From Actinomucor elegans (taxonomy: Eukaryota; Mucoromycota; Mucoromycetes; Mucorales; Mucoraceae): a stretch of 64,000 bases of DNA. The stretch covers positions 124,001 to 188,000 of the forward strand of contig JAMSLZ010000004.1 of NCBI GenBank assembly GCA_026027325.1, written 5' to 3'. The notes under the pieces are model-generated. The model was given only the letters and a program-made list of their open reading frames with translations. It was not told the DNA's origin and made no database searches. Position numbers and translations under genes: made by a program. Below are positions 35,088 to 47,295 of this stretch, piece after piece; position 1 is the stretch's first letter, and each line of letters begins with the position of its first letter.

Positions 35088-37020
35088 ATGGAAATTCCAA
35101 AGCAACAGTTTCAACAAAAGCTTTCGGCTATTGAAGAGGCTATTAAAGAATGCGATGTTATCGCTATTGATACCGAGTTATCAGGTAAACTAAGCTAAAC
35201 AACAACGAAACAATACGCGCATAAACAAACTGACCATTTTGTTATATAGGTCTTCATCGACCTTCTAATCCAGTAAGACTTTATTCCTTGAAAGATCGCT
35301 ACAAAGAATACAAAGAAGCCACCGAACGATTCTTGATCATTCAATTTGGCATGTGCACTTTTAAATGGGATCAACCTTCAGGTCGCTATATAGCGAAACC
35401 TTTCAATTTTTATATCTTCCCTACCAGTATTACAGGCCAGGTACAGACCAACCGAGTGTTTATGACTCAGGCACAGGCCTTTGATTTCTTGACAAAACAG
35501 TCATTTGACTTTAACAAGTGGGTATATCAAGGTATTCCTTACTTGACTCGGGAAGAAGAGAAGGTCTTTATAGCTGAAGCTAGTAAGAAACTCAATGACG
35601 ATATGCCGGATATTCCTGTAGATGACAAGGAACTCGAGTTTATGAAGGCTGCTAGAGCCAAGATTGAAGACTGGCTCAAAACACGTAAGCTGGATGATGA
35701 GAGTGAAGGTGTCAACATCGTAACGAAGAACGCGTATCAAAGAAGGCTGATTTATCAAGAAGCTAGAAAGTAGTTTGTTATTATGGATTTATATGTATTT
35801 AATGAGCTAATGCATATTTAGATTTGAAGGATTAACAGCTATAGGCATGCAGGGTTTTATCCGTATAGTTCAGTTGACAAAGAAACAAGAGCAAGAAAGA
35901 GCCAAAGAAAAGCAAGAAAAATTTGAAAAAGACTGTACGATAGCAGTTGGCTTTCGTAAAGTGATTGATATGATATCTGAATCAGGCAAGATCATTGTCG
36001 GTCATAATATGTTACTGGATATCTGCCATATGATCGCACAATTCGTTGAACCTTTGCCAGAGACACTACCTGAATTCAAGAAACTAGCACATCAAGTGTT
36101 TCCAAAGTAAATGAAAGCGTAAAAGTACTAGAAATTCAAACTAATCACCTTGATCAGTATGATAGATACCAAGCACATGTGTTCCTCAGAACCAGAATTG
36201 AGGGTAATAACTTGTCATCTATTCTCTTGAACAAAAAAAAAAAGAGAGAAAGAAAAGAAAAAGTAATAACCCAAAGGCTATTTAGTCTATTTTTGGTACA
36301 TCAACTGCCTTGGAAACACTACGATTTGAAACCAGCAGAGAAGCCTTCAAAAATCCTCGCATCGATATGCACTCTGAGTTTCCTCGCTATTTGACAGAAA
36401 TGGCTCATGAAGCAGGTTATGACGCTTATATGACAGGCACTGTGTTTCTCAAGCTCGTCTCTTACTTGGATAACCAGCGCAATCAAGAAAAATACGCAAC
36501 TTTAGAAGCCCAACGGCTGGCGGAAGAAGAGCAAAAGGAATTGGACAAGTTGAAAGAGACCAAAGTGGATGCTGACGGTTGGGATATCAGTGAAGAAGAA
36601 GAAGAAGAAAACGGCGAAACATCGCAATGGGATTTGAATGAAGAGGAAGATGTTTACAACTATGGCTCAATTCGTATAGACCTTTTAAATAAGGATGGCA
36701 AAATGGACAATGTACTGCTCAGTATCAATAATAAGACGGCTTTGGTACGTACAGCATATGATTGCTTTGATTTTGTTTCGGATGAGATTATTTCAAACCA
36801 AAGCAACGCCATTCATGTTTCTTATGCTCCTGGTTCAATTTTCACCAAAGAAGTAGCTGCTTTGCTCTTTTCAAAATATGGTAAGCATATCGTAGAAGCC
36901 AACGACAATCAGTCTTCTTTTGTCATTTTCGAAAACCTTCGTGAAGATCCAAACAATATCAGGATTGAAAGTGAAGAATATGTTATTATTCCTGTATCTA
37001 AGTATTTTTCTGACAAATAG
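35088..37020 (+). CDS. Poly(A)-specific ribonuclease PARN
   Basis: Exons 35088-35184, 35250-35769, 35822-36106, 36158-36203, 36286-37020; 560 residues (human 639). The DEDDh nuclease residues are all visible: D28 and E30 in IAIDTELSGLH, D272 in IIVGHNMLLDICHMI, H357 and D362 in MAHEAGYDAYMTG. An R3H-like insert lies between (KIEDWLKTRKLDDE ... NAYQRRLIYQEARKKFEGL). After the nuclease come a charged acidic stretch (GWDISEEEEEENGE) and a C-terminal RRM-like region (about 430-560: YGSIRIDLLNKDGKM, NAIHVSYAPGSIFTK). PARN shortens 3' poly(A) tails of mRNA and trims small non-coding RNAs. S. pombe and metazoans have it; budding yeast does not. Confidence 0.95.
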
Positions 37021-37129
37021 CAATAAAAAATGGACGTGTATGAATAGTATTATCATTTTCAGCGTTATATTAATCTATTCCGCATATTATCAAAAGATAT
37101 ATATATATATATTCTAGGTATAGTATAAC

Positions 37130-37920
37130 GATGATACTGCAGTTAAATAATGCTTTTATGATATTGCAAAGATGAACATGGAGGATTCATCAGATGGTGC
37201 GATATTAAACCAGGAGGATAGTCTGGATCTATAGATCAATCGATCCAGTTTTCCTGCTACTAGCTAGTTTGATGTTCGGTCTAGTATACAAAAACATGGA
37301 GCCAGAATGAAAAGAGCAATATTTTAGTTTTCGATCAGGTCAATAATTGCGAATTAATCCCGAATTTCATTATATAGTTTAGAAATAGATTCTATGGGAT
37401 ATGGGATATGCTTCTTTTATGGCCAAGGCTCACGCATTTTACTATGTACCAAAATATATGCTTATACTATGGAGCATGTTTAATTCTGGTAATAGAAATA
37501 CAGGTCACTTTCTAATTCCTCATGGTTTACCGATTGCAAATTAATCCCAGGTTTCAGTATACAAATTAATTTAATTGATGTATGTCATTATACAGATTAG
37601 CTATTGAGCATTATAATATATTAACCATGTCCAAGTTAATCAAAGGCTATAATAGATATAGGGGCGCATTAAGAGTATATGCTATTCACCCAATGTGACA
37701 TTGTGCCGAATCCGATTGAGAGATGCTGATCAAATCTAGATCGCATAAAATGCATCCAATCATCCATACAAGTTATACTCACAGTATTTCAGCCAAGTGA
37801 TAGCTTTAGTAAACGCAATGATTTATTGTAGATTTGTATTATCATTAAATGTGACATTGAACTGGGATCTGTCAATTGGTAAAATGGCTAGATTTCAGAA
37901 AAATCAAAAGGCCACGTTCC
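37130..37920 (+). repeat. Cluster of degenerate dispersed-repeat units
   Basis: Core-like positions at about 37196 (GGTGCGATATTAAACCAGGA), 37350 (TGCGAATTAATCCCGAATTT), 37536 (TTGCAAATTAATCCCAGGTT), 37695 (AATGTGACATTGTGCCGAAT) and 37848 (ATGTGACATTGAACTGGGAT). The spacing of about 150-185 bp agrees with the other arrays. Confidence 0.55.
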
Positions 37921-38512
37921 TCAGACCCAATTTTTCAAAACATCACTTCTTTTGTGAAACACAAAGCCACCATTGTCGAGACTGAATGGCTTAATCACGT
38001 AGGTTAGTATATCAGAGAGTATGCAAGTCTATTTTTTATAGTTGTTCCACCAAAAACACGTGAGTTGTGAATGGATCTTGAAAATCTGAAAAAAAAATTA
38101 AAAGAAAAACTGTACAAATTTGAGAAAATATAAAGCGTGTTTTATGCCATTCGCTTTGAGTTTTAACTCTGCGTAAATGTTTTTTTAAAACTCTTTTGTG
38201 TATCTAGTCTTTTGCTGTTATCCAGAGATCAAGTGAAGACATTTCTGAACTTTGATTAAATCTCAGGCATAATTTGTGAAATGACACTGGCCAATAAAAA
38301 GTGCGATTCTCACATTGCAGTAGTTCTTATCCTAGAGAGCCCAGAAATTTAATTGAGAAGCCAATTACACTTTTATAAGATATGGCCTTGACGACATAAT
38401 GAGACTAACAGCCTAAATATCTATAGGTTGCATTGGTTTATCCAAAACTTTTTAGATGATCTTATGTATGTATGGTCTCACAAAATTTACACGGACTTCT
38501 TGAATACAATGA

Positions 38513-38665
38513 ATGAAACTTTATCAAGTTGCACAACGGCTTCCCCCTTTTTATAAGTCTACGCCATTGGATACGTTGTTTGATGCACAACGTATTCCTT
38601 TACCCTCAATCTCCTATCTTTTGGGAGTTTGGGGTCTGACAAACACGTTGTTTCAAGGCCGTTGA
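38513..38665 (+). CDS. Possible 50-residue small protein
   Basis: An ATG-started frame of 50 codons (begins MKLYQVAQRLPPFYK, ends GVWGLTNTLFQGR) in an island with more G+C than its surroundings. It reads protein-like (Pro/Leu/Phe rich, possible short hydrophobic helix SISYLLGVWGL), but I recognise no family and there is no promoter evidence. It may be one exon or a relic. Confidence 0.22.
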   Translation: MKLYQVAQRLPPFYKSTPLDTLFDAQRIPLPSISYLLGVWGLTNTLFQGR

Positions 38666-39394
38666 CTGGCCGTTAATCATTTACGATGCAAAGTTTTAAC
38701 TTGCGAACCTTAAACTATTTTCAGACGATTGAAAGCTAATGATAAGGCTAAGTTGTATTTTCTCAAACTATAATAGTAAGCAAAATGGGACAGATCGAGG
38801 CTCTTGTTCGATGAGGGATAGCAATGGCAGGCTGCAGAAGTAAACCTGTTTTGCTTTTCATTATGCACATCTATCTGGATTCTTAGAGTGTCGTCTACAT
38901 TCGTCTTCTAAAGCACTGGGATATATAGATTTGCAGTCTATTGTTTTCGCCAGTTATTGAAGCTGGAAAATAGAGCTTCATGACGCCCTCAATAGAAATT
39001 ATTGAAATCATACAATTGCATCTATACCAGAAAAACACAATGGTAAAGCTTTGAAACTTGGCAGATATATATAAACAATTGTGCATAATTGCTTTTTATA
39101 GTTGGAGATGAAAGTAAACAAGCTCTACATAACGCACACCATATTTTTTTTTTTTTTTTTTTTTTTTTTGCTGCTGCTATTTAGTGTAATATTTTGGCGA
39201 CTGCTTTGGCATATAACAAATAAATGTATACCATCTGGAAAGAAATCAAATTCTAAAGCTTTTACGAGTGTTAAAGTTGCTGGTTTCCAGTCATCAGCGC
39301 TAACACCATGATTTATGATTTCAGGTATAACAAAGTTCCAAATTCTGTGTCAGACCGAATCTTAAAGTTTTGGCTCGAGAAATTTGACAGGTCT

Positions 39395-39500
39395 ACTGAA
39401 CAATTCACGCGATCTCGGTTAAACGTCGCATCTAATTAATAAACCATGTTCAGAATGGGGAGCAGCCTCTGTTAAAAAATGAAGATTTACTTTTACACTT
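39395..39500 (-). repeat. Dispersed repeat copy, reverse orientation
   Basis: CGCGATCTCGGTTAAACGTC, GCATCTAATTAATAAACCAT, GTTCAGAATGGGGAGCAGCC, TCTGTTAAAAAATGAAG; well preserved and in the family order. Confidence 0.7.
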
Positions 39501-40439
39501 TTTGTTATACTATGACTTTTTCACAACATCCATGTACACTGCTCATGAGCCAAATGACTGTTTTTTTTTTATTGCTCATATTATAGCCGTTAATGAATTT
39601 CCTTAAAGATGGCATTTAGTTTCAATTTGCTAGTTAACCTTTTTATAAATAATATAGAAAAAAGTATCGTCTTTAGTGTCAGCTGGTCCAATTAGACTGA
39701 AAGTAATCTACATCTCATTACTGCTGTATGCAGAAATGTATACTTGTAATGCATCGGAGGTTGAATGTGTCACGCACCATATGGTTTGCATGGTGATTAT
39801 CTAGATCTTTTATTGTTACATGTGCTTATAAAAAAAAAGAAAGCAAGGCTGGATGGTCTTGATTCAAGATAAATACAAGTAATTGACTTTTGATATATTT
39901 ATAAGCTTGACAGTTAGTTTCAAAGTTTTGGGAATTCGATGGGTCCCTTTCCTTCGGGTTCTATTGTTTTGCTTTGAGCTGATACTGTTTAACCAATAAC
40001 GAATGTTACATACATGTACAACGTACTAATAGGATAGATACCCCTGGAAAAAAACACGTTACATTGGGCACGACGAGGTATCAGAAAGAAGTAAAGTTTT
40101 TTATCCTTAATCAATGTAGAAACCAACTGCTGAATTCATCCTGCTCTTTTTAGGTCTAAGGATAAAGCTAAAAAAGAACCTCGATGATGCCCTCAATGTT
40201 TACTACATGATTTAGTGCCAATTCTACCGTTCTTTGACTGCGTTTGAATAGATGTGTGTGCCTTGATATTTGAAACTCGCTTGGTGACGCAGACTGGACC
40301 ATAAGAGACAAAGAGAGCGAGAAAAACTTTTTCTCTCTTATTCTTCTCTCTCTCTATCTTTTCAAACTACCCTCGTACAATATACTAAAGAACAGACTAA
40401 AGCAAACCTCTTCTGATCGCTTGGGATTTCAAGTCAATT

Positions 40440-41187
40440 TGTTAATTGTGAATCTGACATCTAAACTCCTCATCGCCCCGACTATTTGCCTGATCTCGAT
40501 ATCAAACGATTCTTTACAAGTGCTCTCGTCGTCGCCTCCGGAAACCTGGTGTTGGTAAATGATCGCCCGCGTCAGGATAGTACTTTTTGTGGTGTGGTGA
40601 CAAGCAGAAAACGTGGATTTCGGTTGCTTTCCTTTGTCGTGTCCCGGTGGCTCAAATACCTCCAAGTGGCAAACTTCTTGGACTGCCTTGTCCCCCGAAC
40701 GCCATCTTTTCTTTCTTCCCCCTCCCTCCTTCTCTCTCTCTCTCTTTCTTCCCTGCTGGCAGAATGTTTTTTCAAATGTTGGTGTTTCTACATAGTTACA
40801 AACAACAACAATAATGTTGGCGGGGACTAGGTGTGAAAGAAAGGAAGGGGACACTATATAATAGAGAGCTGGTGGTCCAAACTAATCTTTGGTTAGGATA
40901 CTCTCTGAACAGAAGAGGGTTGGATCTGTTGAGAGAAATTGCTATTGGCCGATCAATCTTTGTGTCGCCCTATATTTTCTTCGGATGCTTCCGACAAAAC
41001 CCAGGCACACAGTAATATGAATTCGTCGGCTTCCACGCGTCATTGTGAGTCCGCCCGTCGGAAACCGGGCTAGGTAACACTTCTCTGCGAAACTTGAAGA
41101 GAGGTGTAATGAAAATGTTCCACTCCTCATTGTGCGGTTCCGGACAATGTCATTGACAAATACACATGCCCTAGGGCACGACTAACA
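40440..41187. mobile_element. Candidate solo LTR (about 750 bp)
   Basis: A block of higher G+C than flanking DNA, bounded by TGTTA at 40440 and TAACA at 41187 as an inverted 5-bp terminus, the usual TG...CA form of LTRs. It contains a TATA-like CACTATATAATAGAG (about 40851), a CT-rich tract (about 40717-40755) and GC-rich hairpins (GCCCGTCGGAAACCGGGC about 41051; CATTGT...ACAATG about 41128). Overlapping open frames in several frames reflect base composition, not genes. No direct 5-bp target duplication at these exact ends; CAATT occurs before 40440 and again 10 bp after 41187. No gag/pol is present. Confidence 0.35.
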
Positions 41188-41617
41188 AAAGCAACTGCAA
41201 TTCATTATTAAATAAAAATCCTTCTTAAAACTTGATGGTCATTCGGTTTATTTAATAATATAATGCTTGGGCTCGGGTTGTATAACCAGAGAACTCGTAA
41301 TAAGGTTTAACATGATAATGAGGTGATATTAGATATATTCCAATTTCTTCTGAGTCAGCCGCGCATACATTAAACGTGGAAATAAACTTTGGTTTATTCA
41401 AAAATCACCATTTTAGCCGTGAACTATATATAACAGAGCCGATTTACTACTAAAACCGTAATTTGACGCGTCAAATATGTACTCTGTAGTGCATAGAACC
41501 TTAATATCAGGTTACATTATTATGTTATGTACAGTTATGCATGCCTTTTATGTATCGTTGTGAATTTAATATTGCCTTACGATCTCAAATATGCAATTAA
41601 TAAATCATCTTTGAACG

Positions 41618-41625
41618 TATATAAA
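41618..41625 (+). promoter_or_regulatory. TATA-like element of the GH3 gene
   Basis: TATATAAA lies 44-51 bp upstream of the beta-glucosidase ATG, a plausible core-promoter distance with a short leader. Confidence 0.4.
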
Positions 41626-41668
41626 TATCGTATAACCCTCCATTCTTTGTTCTATATACTAAATCAAT

Positions 41669-44453
41669 ATGCTATCCATTAGACAAAGTGTATACTTGAC
41701 CTTGTTATTCTACATAGGCAGTTGTGTTAAGGCATTCTCGACTAACGAAAATCACCACCAATACGGTCGATTGGATTCTTCTGAGTATGACAGACCTTCT
41801 GCGACTATTGATGCGGATGTACTAGATATGGTCCACAAGATGACCATTGCCGAGAAAATTGGGCAAATGACGCAGCTTAACCAGGACCTTGTGCTTGGTA
41901 AAGATGGTGTACTTAATCGCACAGCAGTAGAATACTATGCAAAGAATTACTACGTTGGATCCTACCTGAATCAATTGGCAAAGTATGATTTCATCTATAG
42001 AGATAAATATAAGAAACTTAACACTGTCTATAGTAACGGAGTCAATTATGACGCAAAAAATTACGCAAAACTAATTGAAGAAATTCAAGAGATTACACTC
42101 TCTGTAAACTCTACATTCAAAATCCCAATCATCTATGGGTAAATGTCTTGTGTTTTATTCAATAGCATAGTCTAATCAATTTTGTTTTCCTCAAATACTT
42201 TAGTTTGGATCATATTCACGGCGCTCATTATGTAGCAAACAGTAAGTTATTCTTCAATACTGATAGACCTGTAATACTCACCCATGTCACCACAGCTACA
42301 ATCTTTCCCCATGGAATCAATATTGCGGCTAGTTTCAACCCCGAATTAGCTTATGAATCATCTTCTATCACTGCTAGAGATACCCGTGCTGCCGGCGTAC
42401 AATGGTATAATCATTATTCAGGTTTATTTCAACTCCTATACAAAATATTTATACATGGTATAAAGGACGTTTGCTCCTGTATTAGATATTCCAGTGAGTA
42501 AACAATGGCCTCGTGTATTTGAAAACTTTGGTGAAGATCCTCATCTATCCTCTGTCATGGGTGTTGCTTCCATTCGTGGATACCAAGGAAAATATAAAAC
42601 TGATCGCTCCAAGGTGGCTGCATGTATGAAGCACTTTATTGCCTACGGAGCTCCATGGAGGTAACTTGAATGCAACACGGAGAAAAAAAAATAACGTTTG
42701 TTATACTTACTCAATCATAGTGGCCAAGACCGAGACTCTACCGTAGTGAGCGAACGCACAATTCACGATTATTTTGTACCAGGATTCCAAGCGGCCATTG
42801 ATGCAGGTGTTGCGACCGCCATGGAGAGCTATATCGATATTAACGGTGAACCTGTAGTAGCATCCAACAAATACCTTCGCCAACTTTTGCGTAACCAAAT
42901 GAAGTTTGATGGCATGCTGGTTACAGACTGGCAAGAAATTGAAAACCTCCATACCACGCACAAGATTGCAGCAACCCACAAAGAAGCAGTACGTATGGCC
43001 ATTGCTGATACTAGTATTGACATGTCCATGGTACCTCAAGACGTTATCTTTTTTGATGCCATGATAGAATTGGTTAAAGAAAACAAGGTCTCTTTGGAGC
43101 GTGTCGATGAATCTGTAGCTCGTTTACTGCAGCTCAAGAAGGACTTAGGTCTCTTGGAAATAGATGGGTGGAAAGCCGATCCCAAGTTGCAAAAGAAGGT
43201 GCAAAGTAAGGCAGATATCCAAGTAGCTATTAATGCCGCGCGGGAGTCTATGACTTTGCTCAAAAATGAAAATTCGACTTTACCGTTGAGTCAGGATCAA
43301 GTGAAAAAAGTACTAGTGATTGGTCCTACCAGTGATGATCTGAGTCATCTTGCTGGTGGCTGGACTATTCAATGGCAAGGGTAAAACTAGCATTTTTAGA
43401 CATATTACTGTTCTGATGGCTAACAAAGTTTCATTTAGAGCTACAGTAGATGCTTGGCATGGAAAGGTCAGCGATGATCAATTTTATAAAAAGGGTATCA
43501 CCATTTTGGAAGGTATTCGTAAAGCTGCGCCCAAGGGTATTGAAATCCAGTACACACCAGGTTTTGATATTGATGGTAAAGACGAAAACATGGCAGCTGT
43601 ACTCGATATAGCCAAGGAATTTGACGCTTTTATTGTTTGTCTTGGAGAGCATGTTTATTCAGAATGTAAGTGCTATGCGGCGATATGCTCAAAGGAATAT
43701 AAATTAACTATTTGAACCGACATGACAGTGCCTGGAAATATTCATGACCTGTCTTTACCTCAAGGTCAAATTGATAGTGTCCAAAAATTATCGGATGGTA
43801 TTGAAGGCAAGCCATTGATTACTGTTCTATTGGAAGGAAGACCCCGTGTATTAAAAACTATTCATGATAATTCGAATTCCATCTTGCAAGCTTATCTTCC
43901 AGGCCCTTGGGGTGGCCAAGCTATTGGAGAAGTCATCTTTGGCCAAACCAATCCCTCAGGTAAACTTCCTTATACATATCCCAAATACCCGGGTGATACC
44001 AACCTCAACTACTGGAGACCTGTCAGTGATGTATGGGATCCTCTCTATGAATTTGGCCATGGGTTGAGCTATTCAACTTTCAATTACAGCAATTTAACAG
44101 TCGACAACCAGTTGTCTAGTGAAGTCAAACCTTTATTGGAGGTGGATGGCAAAGAAATAGAAGTGTCACTCAATATCACCAATACCAGTCCTGTGGATGG
44201 TAAAGAAACTGTGCTAATGTTCGTCCAGCAACCATTCCGTACCGTGACTCCACCAGCAAAACTGTTGAAAGGGTTTCAAAAGGTTGATATTCCTGCTGGT
44301 GAGACAGTACAGGTCAAGTTTGCTGTAAGCGCTGACTTGCTTCGCTATACCGGTCTGGATGGCGTTCCCCATGGAACAATTGATGAAGGTGCTGTTAAAG
44401 TATTGATCGGAGACCAGCAATTTGAATTCGAAGTCGTGAAGAATAGTACATGA
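41669..44453 (+). CDS. Secreted or vacuolar GH3 beta-glucosidase
   Basis: Exons 41669-42138, 42204-42404, 42466-42660, 42721-43380, 43439-43665, 43729-44453; 825 residues. Signal peptide MLSIRQSVYLTLLFYIGSCV (cleavage near KA-FST). The GH3 barrel carries MTIAEKIGQMTQLN, DHIHGAHYV, WTFAPVLDIPVSKQWPRVFE, GEDPHL, CMKHFIAYG and the nucleophile Asp at about 358 in MLVTDWQEI. The second domain has AARESMTLLKNENSTLPL and VLVIGPTSDDL; a fibronectin-III-like C domain follows (GHGLSYSTFNYSN, NTSPVDGKETVLMFVQ). It releases glucose from beta-glucosides outside the cell or in the vacuole, and most resembles the lysosomal-type GH3 group. The second intron uses GTATAA at 42405; a nearer GTTTAT would break the frame. 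Many NxS/T sites. Confidence 0.93.
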
Positions 44454-44604
44454 ATATGAAATAAAAGAAATCATCATTTGGAATACATATTGAAATGTTA
44501 GATGTGTTTTTCTTGTTTTGTTAAATATAAACCCAACTAGAAGAATTTTTCGATCTCTACAGGTGTATTTTATTCGATCCGCATTTTATTTAAAGTTTTT
44601 AATA

Positions 44605-44675
44605 GATGTAGTAGCTCATTCTGCATATGAACCACCAAGTAGATGCGACATTTGACCAAGGTTGGTGGAAATAAC
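44605..44675 (+). repeat. Dispersed repeat copy
   Basis: AGATGTAGTAGCTCATTCTG, CATATGAACCACCAAGTAGA, TGCGACATTTGACCAAGGTT; well preserved first half of the family unit. Confidence 0.7.
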
Positions 44676-45046
44676 GACAAAAAAGTCATATATTATCGCA
44701 GTTTTAAAAATGCTGATAAGGATTTGAAAAAAGAGAGTATTTACCGAGTTCTTCATGTCTCGGCTAGGGTTTTCTGGCACATTCTAACGTCTAGATTTAA
44801 CAACTTTAATTGAATCAATTATAAAAACGCTCAAAAGCGTGATTCTTCATTCCATTTACAAGCTACATCGCGTTATTGCAATGTGATTCATCTACTTGTA
44901 TGTTGTTGGGACGATACAGTACTTAGAGCTTATTCAAAAACAGGCATAGAAAAACTGTACAGCGCCCTTTATCAACTTCTTAATTTTTCCGGTTATGCAG
45001 ACCTCTTATTTAACTTATTGCTATCTCTTGTTCTCATTTGCATAGT

Positions 45047-46071
45047 AGCAGGATATCTTCTTTTAAAGAAGACGCTTAGAAAATAGCGAAAAGACAAGTA
45101 GTTGGAGATCACCAAACTATATGTTGTGCCCCTTAGGAACTGCCACATTTCCATCGGGTATATATGTACTTCAACGGAAAGACCTTTTCCTTCGTCCTTC
45201 ACTTGTCTTTTGATCCCCTTTGTTATTTATCATTGCGTGTAGACATATTTAAGTCATTCGGGTCCTTGACGCTCTCGCCTTGATAGAAACAAAGTAGCTG
45301 CGTGCAAAGCCATTAATCACTTTTAGTATAAAGGTCAAGTATGAGAACTAAATGGAAGAATACACTTACTAACAAGTTTTTTTCTTTCTTTCTTGTTTGC
45401 GATTCTATAAAACTGCATTTTGCACAGCAGCAGGATATCTTCTTTTCGGAGAAGACGCTTAAAAAATAGCGAAAAGACAAGCAGTTGGAGATCACCAAAC
45501 TATATGTTGTGCCCCTTAGGAACTGCCACATTTCCATCGGGTATATATGTACTTCATCGGAAAGACCTTTTCCTTCGTCCTTCACTTGTCTTTTGATCCT
45601 CTTTGTTATCTATCATTGCGTGTAGACATATTTAAGTCATTCGGGTCCTTGACGCTCTCGCCTTGATAGAAACAAAGTAGCTGCGTGCAAAGCCATTAAT
45701 CACTTTTAGTATAAAGGTCAAGTATGAGAACTAAATGGAAGAATACACTTACTAACAAGTTTTTTTCTTTCTTTCTTGTTTGCGATTCTATAAAACTACA
45801 TTTTGCACAGCAGCAGGATATCTTCTTTTAAAGAAGACGCTTAGAAAATAGCGAAAAGACAAGTAGTTGGAGATCACCAAACTATATGTTGTGCCCCTTA
45901 GGAACTGCCACATTTCCATCGGGTATATATGTACTTCAACGGAAAGACCTTTTCCTTCGTCCTTCACTTGTCTTTTGATCCCCTTTGTTATTTATCATTG
46001 CGTGTAGACATATTTAAGTCACTCGGGTCCTTGACGCTCTCGCCTTGATAGAAACAAAGTAGCTGCGTGCA
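45047..46071. repeat. Tandem repeat, 382-383 bp unit, about 2.7 copies
   Basis: Units start at 45047, 45429 and 45812 with AGCAGGATATCTTC; the third stops after AGCTGCGTGCA at 46071. Units are nearly identical. Units 1 and 3 share variants that unit 2 lacks (TTTTAAAGAAGA versus TTTTCGGAGAAGA; TTCAACGG versus TTCATCGG; GATCCCC versus GATCCTC). Each contains the conserved minus-strand frame read as KDEGKGLS...MWQFLRGTTYSLVIS, without a convincing ATG. Confidence 0.95.
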
Positions 46072-47226
46072 TAATTGAATGGTTTATTCTCTGATCGCCT
46101 GTTTTGTGATTATAAATGTTTTTTGGGCTTTGCTTGTATATCTTTTTTATGTATGGTGCAGAGGTACCTCTTTGATTTCCATTGCTATATCTGACAAGAT
46201 ATCTTAATTTGATTATGGAATTAGCCATTATTCAAAAGGAGGAATCATATCGAAATATCAAAACAAGTGCAAATACAAATAAACTACTGTAGCGTTAATG
46301 GAGAGCTTGCAGGGCTCCTTATTTTCATAAAAAAAACTACTATGGCTGTGGAGGAAAAAGTAAAGTATGGAGGGACTATTTTTCCTAGTTGAAAAGTTGT
46401 ATTTTGCTTTAAGGTCTACTGTGCTGTTGACTGATAAGTTTGTAGTAATAGACTTCCAATCAGTAAGCCGTTCGAATGATCTCTCTCCGTAATGGTTTTA
46501 TCGCATAATTCATTTGTTTAAAAACGCTTAAGGAGCCACACTCAAGCTAAAAGCTAGCAATTTGTAGTAGTAGTTACAACACCTTTGTTTTTGAACGTCA
46601 GATACTTTCTGGAATTGTTATGAATTGACACCACCATGTAAACATCTTTAGGATCTCTCTTGCACATAAAGGCCGCTCTATTCGACATTATTCCTCAGAA
46701 CTAGGACACTTTTTATCTTGAACTCTATCCTTGTAGACATCTGTTCAATTCTTGAAAATTGGGGTAGGCCGTTTTCTTTTCTTTTTTTTCGTTGCTTCTT
46801 AAACTGTGAAGAAATTTGACAGTAAGCCTTGGTTGTAGACAGCGATGATCATTTGGAAAGCATGGCACTTCCAATTTTTGAGTTCTGATAAAGTTAAAGT
46901 TAATAGTCTCTATTTTGATCCAAGTGTCATTATTGCATGTTCATATACAGTCTTTTTAATGAACTTGAGTATCTGAACGAGTCCTTTTAATGGAGCCTTG
47001 TACAAATCTTTGGTAATCTCCTCTAGGTGGTCTGCTGTTTCTATGATGAAATCCTCTCGTTCTCATTCTTTTCTATTTATATTAAATCAATTAATCAATA
47101 TAAAGCAGTGCTTGAAGCAAAGACAACAGTGATTGTCATGGAAACGACTGATTCAAAAGGATGTTGGTGACAAAATTTTGTTGCACAGCTTTTCTATTTG
47201 TTTTTCGCAAACAATGCTAGACACTG

Positions 47227-47234
47227 TATATAAA
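47227..47234 (+). promoter_or_regulatory. TATA-like element of the nuclease-like gene
   Basis: TATATAAA lies 62-69 bp upstream of the ATG at 47296, followed by a CT-rich leader (TTCTCTTTTTCTCTCATTCT). Confidence 0.4.
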
Positions 47235-47295
47235 TCCAGTTTGGAATATATTCTCTTTTTCTCTCATTCTCCAGCCTGTGATATTTTTTATTACA

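Larger units (their letters stand above)
37021..41668. other. Long spacer with repeats and a candidate LTR
   Basis: 4.6 kb: repeat cluster 37130-37920, single reverse copy 39395-39500, a T-run of about 23 near 39145, a possible 50-codon frame at 38513, and a G+C-richer block 40440-41187 that may be an LTR. No other gene-like sequence seen. Confidence 0.5.
44454..47295. other. Spacer with repeat copy and 382-bp tandem repeat
   Basis: Contains one dispersed-repeat copy, the tandem repeat at 45047-46071, and about 1.2 kb of AT-rich sequence in which I see nothing. An open stretch just before the tandem repeat (about 44884-45086, ending in a hydrophobic helix and KKTLRK) has no ATG start. Confidence 0.5.

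Noticed and set aside
40429..40854. Several overlapping open frames on both strands (up to 141 codons)
   Set aside because: They start at non-ATG codons, overlap each other on both strands and reflect the higher G+C of the candidate LTR block; composition is low-complexity (Arg/Glu repeats from the CT tract).
41051..41150. GC-rich hairpins considered as a structured RNA gene
   Set aside because: No known RNA family recognised and the context (LTR-like ends) gives a simpler explanation.
44884..45086. 67-codon frame ending in a hydrophobic helix and KKTLRK
   Set aside because: Starts at GTG with no in-frame ATG upstream, and no splice arrangement that supplies one was found; mentioned only in connection with the tandem repeat.
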